Below are positions 26,616-35,463 of a stretch of 64,000 bases of DNA, piece after piece. Position numbers and translations under genes: made by a program. Source of the DNA: Winslowiella arboricola (GTDB taxonomy: Bacteria; Pseudomonadota; Gammaproteobacteria; Enterobacterales; Enterobacteriaceae); the NCBI RefSeq assembly GCF_025527015.1, contig NZ_JAODIM010000043.1, positions 434,001 through 498,000 of the forward strand. Reading direction: 5' to 3'. A model generated the notes under the pieces. The model made no database searches. It was not told the origin of the DNA and saw nothing but the letters and a program-made list of their open reading frames with translations. How positions within the stretch are numbered: the first letter of the stretch is position 1; every line of letters begins with the position of its first letter.

Positions 26616-27272
26616 CCAGTCGGCCTTATCACCAGCATACTTCCTCATCCCACTCATCAGCGTGGACAGATCCTGTTGCAGCATCGCCATCATCTCTTCC
26701 ACGCTCATCTCTTCGTTTAAGATATAGAGCTGGAAAACCCGGCTTAAATTATTCTGTAACAGACGCAGGGCGCTGTCCCGATTAAGATCCGCGCGCAGGC
26801 TGCCTTTGTCGCAGAGCTTATCAATGGCGGCACGAATATACTGGCCATTAACCTGCTGCATTTCCCGGTAACGGTTCTGATCTTCCGAGACGCGGAAAGA
26901 CGCCGCCATAATCTCACGCCACACCTTCTTATGACGAAAGTCGTAGCCATGCATAAACATAATCCTGCCGAACTCAACAAACACCGCTACCGGATCGTCA
27001 GAGAGTTCCTCCAGTAACGCTTCCAGTTTGGGCACCGACAGGTAGCGATCTTCCTCAATAAGACCGAGCAGCAGATCCTGTTTCGACTTAAAGAAGCTGT
27101 AGATAGTGGGGATCGATAACTCTGCCTTAACCGCCACATCTTCCAGGCTGGTTGCCTCAAAACCATTGATTTCAAACAGGTCACCGGCTGCGAACAGGAT
27201 ACCCTGACGACGCGCAGCACGCTGACGTTCTCTTAGCCCGGGGGCTTTTGCGGGAGTATTTTCTTTATTCAT
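26610..27272 (-). CDS. TetR-family transcriptional regulator (locus B)
   Basis: A 220-residue regulator with an N-terminal HTH (about 12-60; FEINGFEATSLEDVAVKAEL and SIPTIYSFFKSKQDLL) and a helical ligand domain. The start at 27272 was chosen because the HTH then begins near residue 15, as usual in the family; a longer frame adds 43 residues of no TetR character. It is divergent from the aldehyde dehydrogenase gene and probably governs locus B. The inducer is unknown. Confidence 0.85.
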   Translation of the reverse strand: MNKENTPAKAPGLRERQRAARRQGILFAAGDLFEINGFEATSLEDVAVKAELSIPTIYSFFKSKQDLLLGLIEEDRYLSVPKLEALLEELSDDPVAVFVEFGRIMFMHGYDFRHKKVWREIMAASFRVSEDQNRYREMQQVNGQYIRAAIDKLCDKGSLRADLNRDSALRLLQNNLSRVFQLYILNEEMSVEEMMAMLQQDLSTLMSGMRKYAGDKADWL

Positions 27273-27301
27273 GTAAAAGTTTATATCCAATAAAAGTTTT
27301 T

Positions 27302-27313
27302 CTTGCAAGCAAG
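27302..27313. promoter_or_regulatory. Inverted repeat between tetR and aldehyde dehydrogenase genes
   Basis: CTTGC and GCAAG separated by two bases form a short dyad in the divergent gap, next to two direct AAAAGTTT copies (27275 and 27292). It is a candidate site for the TetR protein, supported only by symmetry and position. Confidence 0.35.
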
Positions 27314-27363
27314 TTGATTGATGATATGGTGAAATCCTGCACAATAAAACTGAAACCTTGACG

Positions 27364-28845
27364 ATGACTAAGCCAAACCAGGTTGAGAATTGCCGTACCA
27401 CCGAACATGCTGATTCACTGTTGCGCGCACCGCTGTATGTGGCCGGAGCGTGGTTAAGCGCGGGTTTGTCGCAGGGAGACGTACTGGATCCGGCCAGTGA
27501 AAAGCTGCTGGGCCACTACGCCATCGCCGACAAAGCGACGATATTGCAGGCAGTGGCGGTGGCAGAAGAGGGGTTTCAGATATGGCGTAAAACCGCTGCT
27601 ACCGAGCGAGGTCGTATTCTGATCGAAGCCGCTGCATTAATCAGGGCACGCTGTGAAACCATGGCGCATACCCTGACGCGCGAGAATGGCAAACCGCTGG
27701 CGGAAGCGCGCGCCGAAGTGCTGCGTAGCGCCGATAATATTGAATGGTACGGACAGGAAGCCGGTCGCATCTATGGCCGCGTGCTGCCAGGCGCAGACGC
27801 CGCGACCGATCTGGTGGTACGTAAAGAGCCGATTGGCCCGGTCGCCGCCTTTACGCCATGGAATTTTCCGCTGTCGCAATCATCGCGCAAACTGGGCGCA
27901 GCACTGGCTGCCGGTTGTTCGGTGATTCTGAAAGGTGCGGAAGATACCCCGTTCTGCGGCACAGACCTGCTGCAGGCGTTTATTGATGCCGGTGTGCCAG
28001 CGCCAGTGTTACAACTGCTGTATGGCAATCCGGCGATGATTTCGGAAGTTCTTATTGCCCGGCCGCAAATTCGCAAAGTGTCATTTACCGGCTCGGTGCC
28101 CGTTGGCCGTCTGCTGGCCTCGGCCGCTGGTAATCATCTGAAGTACTCCACCATGGAACTGGGCGGCCATGCACCGGTGCTGGTATTTGCTGATGCGCCA
28201 GTAAATAAAGTTATCGCTTCTCTGGTTCCCGCGAAATATCGCAATTCAGGTCAGGTATGTGTTTCTCCCACCCGAATTCTGGTAGAAAAAAGCATTTTCA
28301 CTGAATTTACCGCGGCATTTAAAACCGCAACAGAAAATATCAGCGTGGGGAATGGTTTGCATCAGGAGACGGATATGGGGCCATTAATTCACCAGCGTCA
28401 TCTGCAGGCAATCACTGCACTGGTCGAAGATGCAGTGGAAAAAGGCGCAACCTTAGTCAGTGGCGGTAAAAGAATTGAACGAGACGGTTATTTCTTTGCG
28501 CCCACTATTCTGTGTAATGTTCCTTTATCTGCACGCATTATGAATGAAGAACCTTTTGGCCCGGTTGCGATTATTAATAGTTTTAATCAGGAAGAAGAAG
28601 CGATTGCGGAAGCTAATCGTCTACCTTATGGACTGGCAGCGTATTTATATACTACCTCTTATTCACGCACCCGCAGACTGACTGATGCTATTGAATCAGG
28701 AATGATTTCAGTGAATGGCCAGCCAATAGCCTTGCCGGACGCACCGTTTGGCGGGATAAAAGATTCCGGCTTTGGGCGTGAAGGGGGAATTGAAGGATTA
28801 GAAGAGTATCTGGTGACAAAATTTATTGCCGCACAGGTATGGTAA
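27364..28845 (+). CDS. NAD(P)-dependent aldehyde dehydrogenase (succinate-semialdehyde type)
   Basis: A 493-residue aldehyde dehydrogenase, oxidising an aldehyde to the acid. FTPWNFPLSQ, MELGGHAPVLVF (with the general-base glutamate) and NSGQVCVSP (with the nucleophilic cysteine) are all present, and NEEPFGPVA and PFGGIKDSGFGREGG lie near the end. Similarity is to succinate-semialdehyde dehydrogenases. The ATG at 27364 is preferred to a TTG six bases earlier; no strong ribosome site is seen. Codon use shifts visibly toward A/T after about 28200. In locus B it could remove the aldehyde released by the phospho-lyase or the transaminase. Confidence 0.87.
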   Translation: MTKPNQVENCRTTEHADSLLRAPLYVAGAWLSAGLSQGDVLDPASEKLLGHYAIADKATILQAVAVAEEGFQIWRKTAATERGRILIEAAALIRARCETMAHTLTRENGKPLAEARAEVLRSADNIEWYGQEAGRIYGRVLPGADAATDLVVRKEPIGPVAAFTPWNFPLSQSSRKLGAALAAGCSVILKGAEDTPFCGTDLLQAFIDAGVPAPVLQLLYGNPAMISEVLIARPQIRKVSFTGSVPVGRLLASAAGNHLKYSTMELGGHAPVLVFADAPVNKVIASLVPAKYRNSGQVCVSPTRILVEKSIFTEFTAAFKTATENISVGNGLHQETDMGPLIHQRHLQAITALVEDAVEKGATLVSGGKRIERDGYFFAPTILCNVPLSARIMNEEPFGPVAIINSFNQEEEAIAEANRLPYGLAAYLYTTSYSRTRRLTDAIESGMISVNGQPIALPDAPFGGIKDSGFGREGGIEGLEEYLVTKFIAAQVW

Positions 28846-28908
28846 CCTGATTGAATTAAACGCCATAAGAAATCACTTTCATTAAATGAGTAATATAGGT
28901 TTTTAATA

Positions 28909-28924
28909 TTACTTAATTAAGTAA
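28909..28924. promoter_or_regulatory. Perfect 16-bp palindrome upstream of the locus B transporter
   Basis: TTACTTAATTAAGTAA is fully self-complementary and lies 70 bases before the binding-protein gene. TetR-type dimers bind such sites, so it is a candidate operator for the TetR at 26610. No promoter boxes could be assigned with confidence. Confidence 0.5.
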
Positions 28925-28993
28925 AACAGCAATACACTATTATTTGTTTCAGGAAGCCATTAAAAATCCAAAGCAACTAATAAGGGCCGCTTT

Positions 28994-30541
28994 ATGAAAA
29001 GTGTTTTCTCGGCGTTATTTATTTCGGTTATGCTTGCCAGTGGTGTTAATGCTGCCCCTCAGTCCGGCGGAACGGCAAATCTGATTGTGCAACCTGAACC
29101 CACAGGATTAATGCTGGGGGTGACGACAAATAGCCCCAGCCAACTGGTTGGTGGCAATATTTATGAAGGTTTATTGCGCTATGACGGTAACTTGCAACCG
29201 CAACCTTCACTGGCGAAATCCTGGGAAATTTCAGCGGATGGATTAACTTATACCTTTCATTTGCAGGAGCATGTGTTATTCCACGATGGTCAGCCTATGA
29301 CCTCGGAAGATGTGCTGTTTACGCTTAATGATTTTCTGATGAAAACCCAGCCGCGCCATCGCAGCACCATGGAACATGTCAGCAGCGTTACTGCTCCAGA
29401 TGCTAACACTATCATAATCAAGCTAAAACATCCGTATGAGCCGTTTATCCGCAGTTTCAGCTTCAGTGCGATGCCCATTGTGCCTGAACATATTTATAAG
29501 GATACCGACTATACGACCAATCCGGCAAATGAAAAACCGATTGGCACCGGTCCGTTTAAATTCGCAGAGTGGCAACGCGGTAACTTTATTAAACTGGTAA
29601 AAAACCCTGACTACTATCTGAAAGGTCGGCCATATCTTGACGCGGTGTTATACCATATTATCCCGGATGGTGCTTCGCGCGCAGTTTCCTATGAAACCGG
29701 CACGGTAGATATTTTGCCCGGTGGGTCAGTGGAAAACTACGATATTCCACGCTTATCCGCCCTGGCTGACACCTGTACCACTGAAAAGGGCTGGGAATAT
29801 ACTTCTCCACTCTCTTTTCTGTGGCTCAATAATCGTGTCGCACCGATGAATAACGTTAAATTCCGCCAGGCAATTATGTATGCGCTGGATCGGGATTTTG
29901 CCAAAGATGCATTATGGAACGGTTATGGCAAAGTGGCGACCGGTCCGTTCTCCGCCAAATTACCGTTTTATGCGGATGTCGGCGCGAAATATGAGCATAA
30001 CCCGGCAAAGGCCAAAGCACTGTTAAAAGAGATTGGTTATAACGGTAAAACATTACGTCTGCTGCCTCTGCCTTATGGCGAAACCTGGCAGCGCTGGGCA
30101 GAAGCGGTAAAACAGAATCTGGCGGAAGTCGGTATTCCGGTGACCATTGAATCGGCTGATGTGGCGGGCTGGAATCAGCGTGTCTCGTCATGGGATTATG
30201 ATATTGCCTTTACTTATATGTTCCAGAATGGCGATCCGGCAATTGGCGTAGAGCGTAACTATATCTCTGCGCAAATCGCCAAAGGCAATCCATGGAATAA
30301 TGTTGAAGGTTATTCTGACCCGGAAGTTGATCAGTTATTTAAACAGGCAGCGATGGCATTTCCCTCTTCAGAACGTCAGAAACTGTATACGCAGGTTCAG
30401 GCGAAATTACGTGACGATGTACCGGTTGCCTGGTTACTGGATCTGGGATTCCCGACCATTTACAACTGTAAATATCAGGACTTAATCACTACCGCTAACG
30501 GTCTCTCCGATTCACTGCGTGACACCTGGATTAAGCAATAA
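28994..30541 (+). CDS. Dpp/Opp-type ABC transporter binding protein (locus B)
   Basis: A 515-residue SBP_bac_5 periplasmic protein with a Sec signal (about 1-20, ending GVNAA). Family blocks include YTFHLQEHVLFHDGQPMTSEDVLFT (in part), KPIGTGPFKFAEW and VKNPDYYLKG. It belongs to the dipeptide/oligopeptide family, but unlike the locus A protein it uses Sec export. It is AT-richer than its downstream neighbours. The first gene of a transporter-catabolic operon. Confidence 0.9.
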   Translation: MKSVFSALFISVMLASGVNAAPQSGGTANLIVQPEPTGLMLGVTTNSPSQLVGGNIYEGLLRYDGNLQPQPSLAKSWEISADGLTYTFHLQEHVLFHDGQPMTSEDVLFTLNDFLMKTQPRHRSTMEHVSSVTAPDANTIIIKLKHPYEPFIRSFSFSAMPIVPEHIYKDTDYTTNPANEKPIGTGPFKFAEWQRGNFIKLVKNPDYYLKGRPYLDAVLYHIIPDGASRAVSYETGTVDILPGGSVENYDIPRLSALADTCTTEKGWEYTSPLSFLWLNNRVAPMNNVKFRQAIMYALDRDFAKDALWNGYGKVATGPFSAKLPFYADVGAKYEHNPAKAKALLKEIGYNGKTLRLLPLPYGETWQRWAEAVKQNLAEVGIPVTIESADVAGWNQRVSSWDYDIAFTYMFQNGDPAIGVERNYISAQIAKGNPWNNVEGYSDPEVDQLFKQAAMAFPSSERQKLYTQVQAKLRDDVPVAWLLDLGFPTIYNCKYQDLITTANGLSDSLRDTWIKQ

Positions 30542-30585
30542 CGCGGCTGACTGTTTTTTTATAATTATTAACGCCGGAGACACTC

Positions 30586-31557
30586 ATGATCCGATTTATT
30601 GCTGTTCGGCTCCTGAAAGCAGTGATGATACTTATCTGTATTACCATCTTAAATTTTTTCCTGATCCATATGGCGCCGGGCGATCCGGCGATGGTAATGG
30701 CCGGTGAAGCCGGGGACAGCGATCAGCTGTTCCTCGATCAGCTGCGGGAACGCTTTGGGCTTAATCAGCCGCTGTATATGCAGCTGTTTATCTATCTGTC
30801 GTCGGTTATTCATCTGGATCTTGGCTTTTCGTATCGTCAGGGCCTGCCGGTGTTGCAGCTGATTCTCGATCGGCTGCCGGCCACTTTATTGCTGTCGTTT
30901 ACCGCCTTTGTGATTTCCCTCGGACTGGGGATCCTTGGCGGCAGCGTGGCCTCGGCGCGTCAGGGGCGCTGGTCAGATTCGCTGATCTCGTTTGTCGCGC
31001 TGATTTTCTATGCCACGCCGCTGTTCTGGCTGGCGCTGATGGCGGTGCTGCTGTTTTCCGTCCAGCTGAACTGGTTGCCGGGTTTTGGCTACAGCACCGT
31101 TGGCAGTGATTTCACCGGTCTGGCGTATGCGACTGACGTGCTGAAGCATCTGATTTTACCGGCGGGCACCCTTGGCCTGTTCTTTATGGCGGTATATGCC
31201 CGTATGACGCGCGCATCGATGCTGGAGGTCAATCAGATGGACTTTGTTAAAACCGCCAAAGCCAAAGGACTGCGTCCGGGGCAGATTCAGCGCCGTCACA
31301 TATTGCGTAATGCGATGCTACCGGTAGTCACGCTGGCCGGATTGCAGGCCGGCCAGCTGGTCGGCGGCGGGGTGCTGATTGAGACGGTATTCGCCTGGCC
31401 AGGTATTGGCCGCCTGATGTTTGATGCGCTGACCCAGCGTGACTACAACCTGCTGCTTGGCGTGTTTGTGGTTTCCGCGGCGATTGTGCTGTTTTTCAAT
31501 CTGATCACCGACATCCTTTACCGGCTGGTTGATCCTCGAATCCGGGTGGCTTCATGA
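30586..31557 (+). CDS. ABC transporter permease, DppB type (locus B)
   Basis: A 323-residue six-helix permease with the DppB-type start (FFLIHMAPGDPA, QLRERFGLNQPL) and the coupling loop FVKTAKAKGLRPGQIQRRHI. It is preceded by CCGGAG. Its last four bases overlap the partner permease. Confidence 0.9.
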   Translation: MIRFIAVRLLKAVMILICITILNFFLIHMAPGDPAMVMAGEAGDSDQLFLDQLRERFGLNQPLYMQLFIYLSSVIHLDLGFSYRQGLPVLQLILDRLPATLLLSFTAFVISLGLGILGGSVASARQGRWSDSLISFVALIFYATPLFWLALMAVLLFSVQLNWLPGFGYSTVGSDFTGLAYATDVLKHLILPAGTLGLFFMAVYARMTRASMLEVNQMDFVKTAKAKGLRPGQIQRRHILRNAMLPVVTLAGLQAGQLVGGGVLIETVFAWPGIGRLMFDALTQRDYNLLLGVFVVSAAIVLFFNLITDILYRLVDPRIRVAS

Positions 31558-32396
31558 AAGATTTCTGGCAACGTTTTTCGCAAAACCGCGGCGCGGTGAT
31601 TGGCCTGCTTATTCTGCTGCTGGTGATTGTGTTATCCATCGCCGCGCCGTTTCTGTATGAAAAGTCGCCGTGGGCGATGGTGCAGCGACCGTTTCTGCCG
31701 CCCTTTACCGTCGGACAGTACTTTCTCGGCACCGATCCGCTGGGGCGCGATCTGGCGGCCGGTCTGGCCTATGGCGCACGCGTTTCGCTGTTAATCGGGC
31801 TGATCTCCACCGTGGTTTCGCTGCTCATCGGTATTCCGGTTGGCGCGATGGCGGGTTACTTCGGCGGCTGGGTCGATGATGTGCTGATGCGCTTTACCGA
31901 GTTCTTCCAGAGTGTGCCGAGCTTTGCGCTGGCGATAGTGCTGGTAGCGATCTTCCAGCCATCCATTACCTCAATTGTGATTGCGATCGCCATTGTCTCG
32001 TGGCCGCCGGTAGCGCGCCTGCTGCGCGGCGAAGTGATGTCGTTGCGTTCACGTGAGTTTATCGAGGCGGCAATCCTCTCCGGGCAGACCAGTCGCACCA
32101 TTATCTGGCGTCAGATCCTGCCTAATACGCTTTCACCGATTATTGTGCTGGCTTCAATGATGGTGGCGGCGGCGATTCTGATTGAAAGCGCGCTGTCGTT
32201 CCTTGGTCTTGGCGACCGCAACATTATGTCGTGGGGCTATATCATCGGCGCTGGCCGCACTGTTATCCGCCAGGCCTGGTGGATCAGCGTGTTTCCGGGC
32301 ATCGCCATTCTGCTGACGGTATTAGCCCTGAATCTGGTCGGCGAAGGGCTGAACGACGCGCTGAATCCACGACTGACACGTAAAGGGCGGAAATAA
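31554..32396 (+). CDS. ABC transporter permease, DppC type (locus B)
   Basis: A 280-residue DppC-type permease: an N-terminal helix, FLGTDPLGRDLAAGLAYGAR, five more helices and the coupling loop EFIEAAILSGQTSRTIIWRQ. It forms the membrane channel with the preceding gene product and overlaps the ATPase gene by one base. Confidence 0.9.
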   Translation: MKDFWQRFSQNRGAVIGLLILLLVIVLSIAAPFLYEKSPWAMVQRPFLPPFTVGQYFLGTDPLGRDLAAGLAYGARVSLLIGLISTVVSLLIGIPVGAMAGYFGGWVDDVLMRFTEFFQSVPSFALAIVLVAIFQPSITSIVIAIAIVSWPPVARLLRGEVMSLRSREFIEAAILSGQTSRTIIWRQILPNTLSPIIVLASMMVAAAILIESALSFLGLGDRNIMSWGYIIGAGRTVIRQAWWISVFPGIAILLTVLALNLVGEGLNDALNPRLTRKGRK

Positions 32397-34069
32397 TGAT
32401 GAGCATCCAACACGCTAATGAGCCGGTGATGCATCCCGGCGCACTCACCGATCGCGGCACGCCGGTTGTGCATATTGACCGCCTGAGTATCGCGTTACCC
32501 GAAGGCGCTGACCGCCTGTACGCCGTCGATCGCGTCAGCTTTAAAATCCATCCCGGTGAAATGCTATGCGTGGTCGGCGAAAGTGGCTCTGGCAAGTCGA
32601 TGTCAGCCAATGCGCTAATGGGCCTGCTGCCGGATACGGTGCGGGTGGCGCAGGGGCGTATTCTGCTCGAGCAGGCCGACCTGCTGACGCTGCCAGCGGA
32701 GGCGATGTACGCGGTACGTGGCCGTCGGGTGGCGATGATTTTCCAGGAGCCGATGTCAGCGCTGAATCCGTTAATGAAAATCTCGGCGCAAATCGAAGAG
32801 GTATTCGAGGCTCACGGCCTGCTGACGGCGAAACAGCGCAAACAGAAAGCGCTTGAGCTGCTAACCGAAGTCGGGCTGCCGGATCCGCAACGCGCGGCGG
32901 TCTCTTATCCCTTCCAGTTATCCGGCGGCCAGCGTCAGCGGGTGGTGATTGCAATGGCGCTGGCGCTGGAACCGCAGGTATTAGTCGCCGATGAGCCGAC
33001 TACCGCGCTGGACGTCACTACCCAGGCGCAGATCCTGCACTTAATCCGTGATCTGCAGCTAAAGCGCAATATGGCGGTGATGTTTATCACCCATGACTTT
33101 GGCGTGGTGGCGGAAATTGCCGATTTTGTCACCGTAATGCAGCTGGGGCGCATCGTCGAGCAGGGTACCGCCGATGAGGTGCTGTTGTCGCCCGGCCATC
33201 CCTATACCAAAAAGCTGATTGCCGCGATCCCGCGTCCGGCCAGCGGCGTTACGCAGAGCGTCGAGCGCGAAACCATCCTCAGGGTCGAACAGCTGAATAA
33301 AACTTATCACATCAAAGACGGCATATTTGCCAAAGCGAAGTCGGTCCATGCGGTCAGGGATGTCAGCTTTACGCTGGGGCGCGGCGAAACGCTGGGCATT
33401 GTCGGCGAAAGCGGTTCCGGCAAATCCTCGGTAGGGCGTTGTCTGGTGCGGCTACAGGATCCGGACAGCGGCCGGGTGTTGCTGAACGACAACGATATGG
33501 CGCACCTGAAAGGCGACACGCTGCGCGCAGTGCGACGCCGTATTCAGATGATCTTCCAGGATCCCTTTTCGTCACTGAATCCGCGCGAAAAAGTGGGCCG
33601 TATTATCGCCTCGGGGCCGATAGCTTACGGTGAAGACCCGAAGCTGGCGATGAAGCGCGCCGCCGAACTGATGGAGATGGTAGGACTTGATGCACGTGGC
33701 GCAAACCGTTTTCCGCATGAATTTTCCGGTGGTCAGCGGCAGCGTATCGGTATAGCCCGCGCGCTGGCGCTGGATCCGGAAATTATTATTGCCGACGAAG
33801 CGGTCTCCGCGCTGGATGTTTCCATTCAGGCGCAGGTACTGGAGCTGCTGGCGCGGCTGAAAGCCGAACTGAATCTTTCGCTGGTGTTTATTACCCACGA
33901 CCTGCGGGTAGCGGCACAAATCTGTGACCGGGTGATGGTGATGCAGCAGGGACAGGTGGTTGAGCTGGGCAGCGGCAGCAATATCTTTAATGCGCCGACC
34001 CATCCCTATACGCAAAAACTGATTGCGGCGATCCCCGGACGCGCCAAAGAAGCGCTGATGGCCAGCTGA
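32396..34069 (+). CDS. Fused double ATP-binding protein, DppD-DppF type (locus B)
   Basis: A 557-residue double ABC ATPase in one chain. Domain one has [23 protein letters not shown] and VLVADEP; domain two has [23 protein letters not shown] and IIADEA. The C-terminal segments include HPYTKKLIAAIP and HPYTQKLIAAIP, typical of oligopeptide ATPases. An ATG three bases further in is equally possible as the start. It energises the locus B permeases. Confidence 0.9.
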   Translation: MMSIQHANEPVMHPGALTDRGTPVVHIDRLSIALPEGADRLYAVDRVSFKIHPGEMLCVVGESGSGKSMSANALMGLLPDTVRVAQGRILLEQADLLTLPAEAMYAVRGRRVAMIFQEPMSALNPLMKISAQIEEVFEAHGLLTAKQRKQKALELLTEVGLPDPQRAAVSYPFQLSGGQRQRVVIAMALALEPQVLVADEPTTALDVTTQAQILHLIRDLQLKRNMAVMFITHDFGVVAEIADFVTVMQLGRIVEQGTADEVLLSPGHPYTKKLIAAIPRPASGVTQSVERETILRVEQLNKTYHIKDGIFAKAKSVHAVRDVSFTLGRGETLGIVGESGSGKSSVGRCLVRLQDPDSGRVLLNDNDMAHLKGDTLRAVRRRIQMIFQDPFSSLNPREKVGRIIASGPIAYGEDPKLAMKRAAELMEMVGLDARGANRFPHEFSGGQRQRIGIARALALDPEIIIADEAVSALDVSIQAQVLELLARLKAELNLSLVFITHDLRVAAQICDRVMVMQQGQVVELGSGSNIFNAPTHPYTQKLIAAIPGRAKEALMAS

Positions 34070-34101
34070 CTGGCACAATTCTCAACCCGGAGTAGTAATT
34101 A

Positions 34102-35448
34102 ATGACATTTTCCGCAGATTCGATTGAAGGTCGCGATATCGCTTTTCAGATGCACCAGAATACGGATTTACGCCAGTACGAACAGACCGGCGGTCTGGTT
34201 ATCGAGAGCGGTGACGGTATCTATGTCACCGATAATCAGGGTAAACGTTATATCGAAGCGATGGCGGGCCTGTGGTCAGTAGCGCTGGGCTTTAGCGAGC
34301 CACGCCTGGTGGCAGCGGCGGCAAAGCAGATGGCCTTACTGCCGTATTATCATACTTTTAATGACAAAACCCACGGTCCGTCGGTCGATCTGGCTGAACT
34401 GCTGATCAGCCTGGCGCCGGTGCCAATGTCTAAAGTGCATTTCACCTCTTCCGGCTCGGAAGCCAATGACCTTGCCTGCAAGATGGTCTGGTATCGTTCG
34501 AATGCGCTGGGTAAACCGGCAAAAAAGAAAATCATCGGACGTATCAAGGGCTACCACGGCGTCACCATTGCCGCCGCTTCGATTACCGGCATCGCTCGCA
34601 ACCATCAGAGTTTCGATTTACCGCTGGATCGCATGATCCACACCTCCTGCCCGTCATATGTGCATTTTGCTGAGCCGGGGGAGAGTGAGGCCAGCTTTAC
34701 CGTACGCATGCTGAACGACCTGGAGAACCTGATCCTCGAAGAGGGCGCCGACACCATTGCCGCCTTCTGGGGCGAACCGGTAATGGGCGCGGGCGGGGTG
34801 CTGATGCCGCCTGTGGGTTACTGGCAGGGCGTGCAGGCGATTCTGCGTAAATACGACATCCTGTTTGTCGCCGATGAGGTGATTACCGGTTTTGGCCGCA
34901 CCGGCAAACTGTTCGCCTGTGAAACCTGGGGCATCGAACCGGATATGATGGTGCTCTCCAAGCAGATCTCCTCCTCCTATATGCCGCTGTCAGCGGTGCT
35001 GCTGAATGACGCCGTCTATCAGCCGATTGCTGATGAATCCGTGCGACAGGGTACCTTTGGCCATGGCTTTACTGCTTCCGGTCATCCGGTGGCCACCGCT
35101 GTCGGGCTGGAAAATATCAATATTATTCTCGAACGCGATCTGGTGGGCCATGCGGCGCGTATGGAGCGCCATTTCCTCGCCGGACTCAGCGCCCTTGCCG
35201 AACATCCACTGGCGCATTCGTCACGTGGCGTCGGTTTGATTGGCGCGCTGGAACTCAACCCCTGGTCCGGCGGAGCCGGTATGGCCGCCGCCGCGCTGAA
35301 AACAGCCTGCCAGGCAGAAGGGGTGATGGTACGCAATATCGGCGAGGCGATCTGTTTTTGCCCGCCATTGATTATCACTGAACAACAGATTAGCGAGATG
35401 TTCGACGGCGTTGGCCGCGCGCTTAATCGTCTTGCTGAATCACACTAA
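34102..35448 (+). CDS. Class III (omega) aminotransferase, pyruvate-dependent type
   Basis: A 448-residue PLP-dependent class III transaminase. VHFTSSGSEANDLA binds the cofactor phosphate, FVADEVITGFGRTG contains the aspartate facing the pyridine nitrogen, and LSKQISSSYMPLSA contains the Schiff-base lysine. The sequence resembles beta-alanine/pyruvate-type omega transaminases that deaminate terminal amines. Operon position between the ATPase (32 bases) and the amidase (15 bases) suggests it deaminates an amine released from the imported compound. Substrate not defined. Confidence 0.87.
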   Translation: MTFSADSIEGRDIAFQMHQNTDLRQYEQTGGLVIESGDGIYVTDNQGKRYIEAMAGLWSVALGFSEPRLVAAAAKQMALLPYYHTFNDKTHGPSVDLAELLISLAPVPMSKVHFTSSGSEANDLACKMVWYRSNALGKPAKKKIIGRIKGYHGVTIAAASITGIARNHQSFDLPLDRMIHTSCPSYVHFAEPGESEASFTVRMLNDLENLILEEGADTIAAFWGEPVMGAGGVLMPPVGYWQGVQAILRKYDILFVADEVITGFGRTGKLFACETWGIEPDMMVLSKQISSSYMPLSAVLLNDAVYQPIADESVRQGTFGHGFTASGHPVATAVGLENINIILERDLVGHAARMERHFLAGLSALAEHPLAHSSRGVGLIGALELNPWSGGAGMAAAALKTACQAEGVMVRNIGEAICFCPPLIITEQQISEMFDGVGRALNRLAESH

Positions 35449-35463
35449 CAGGAGCAGCCCGTT

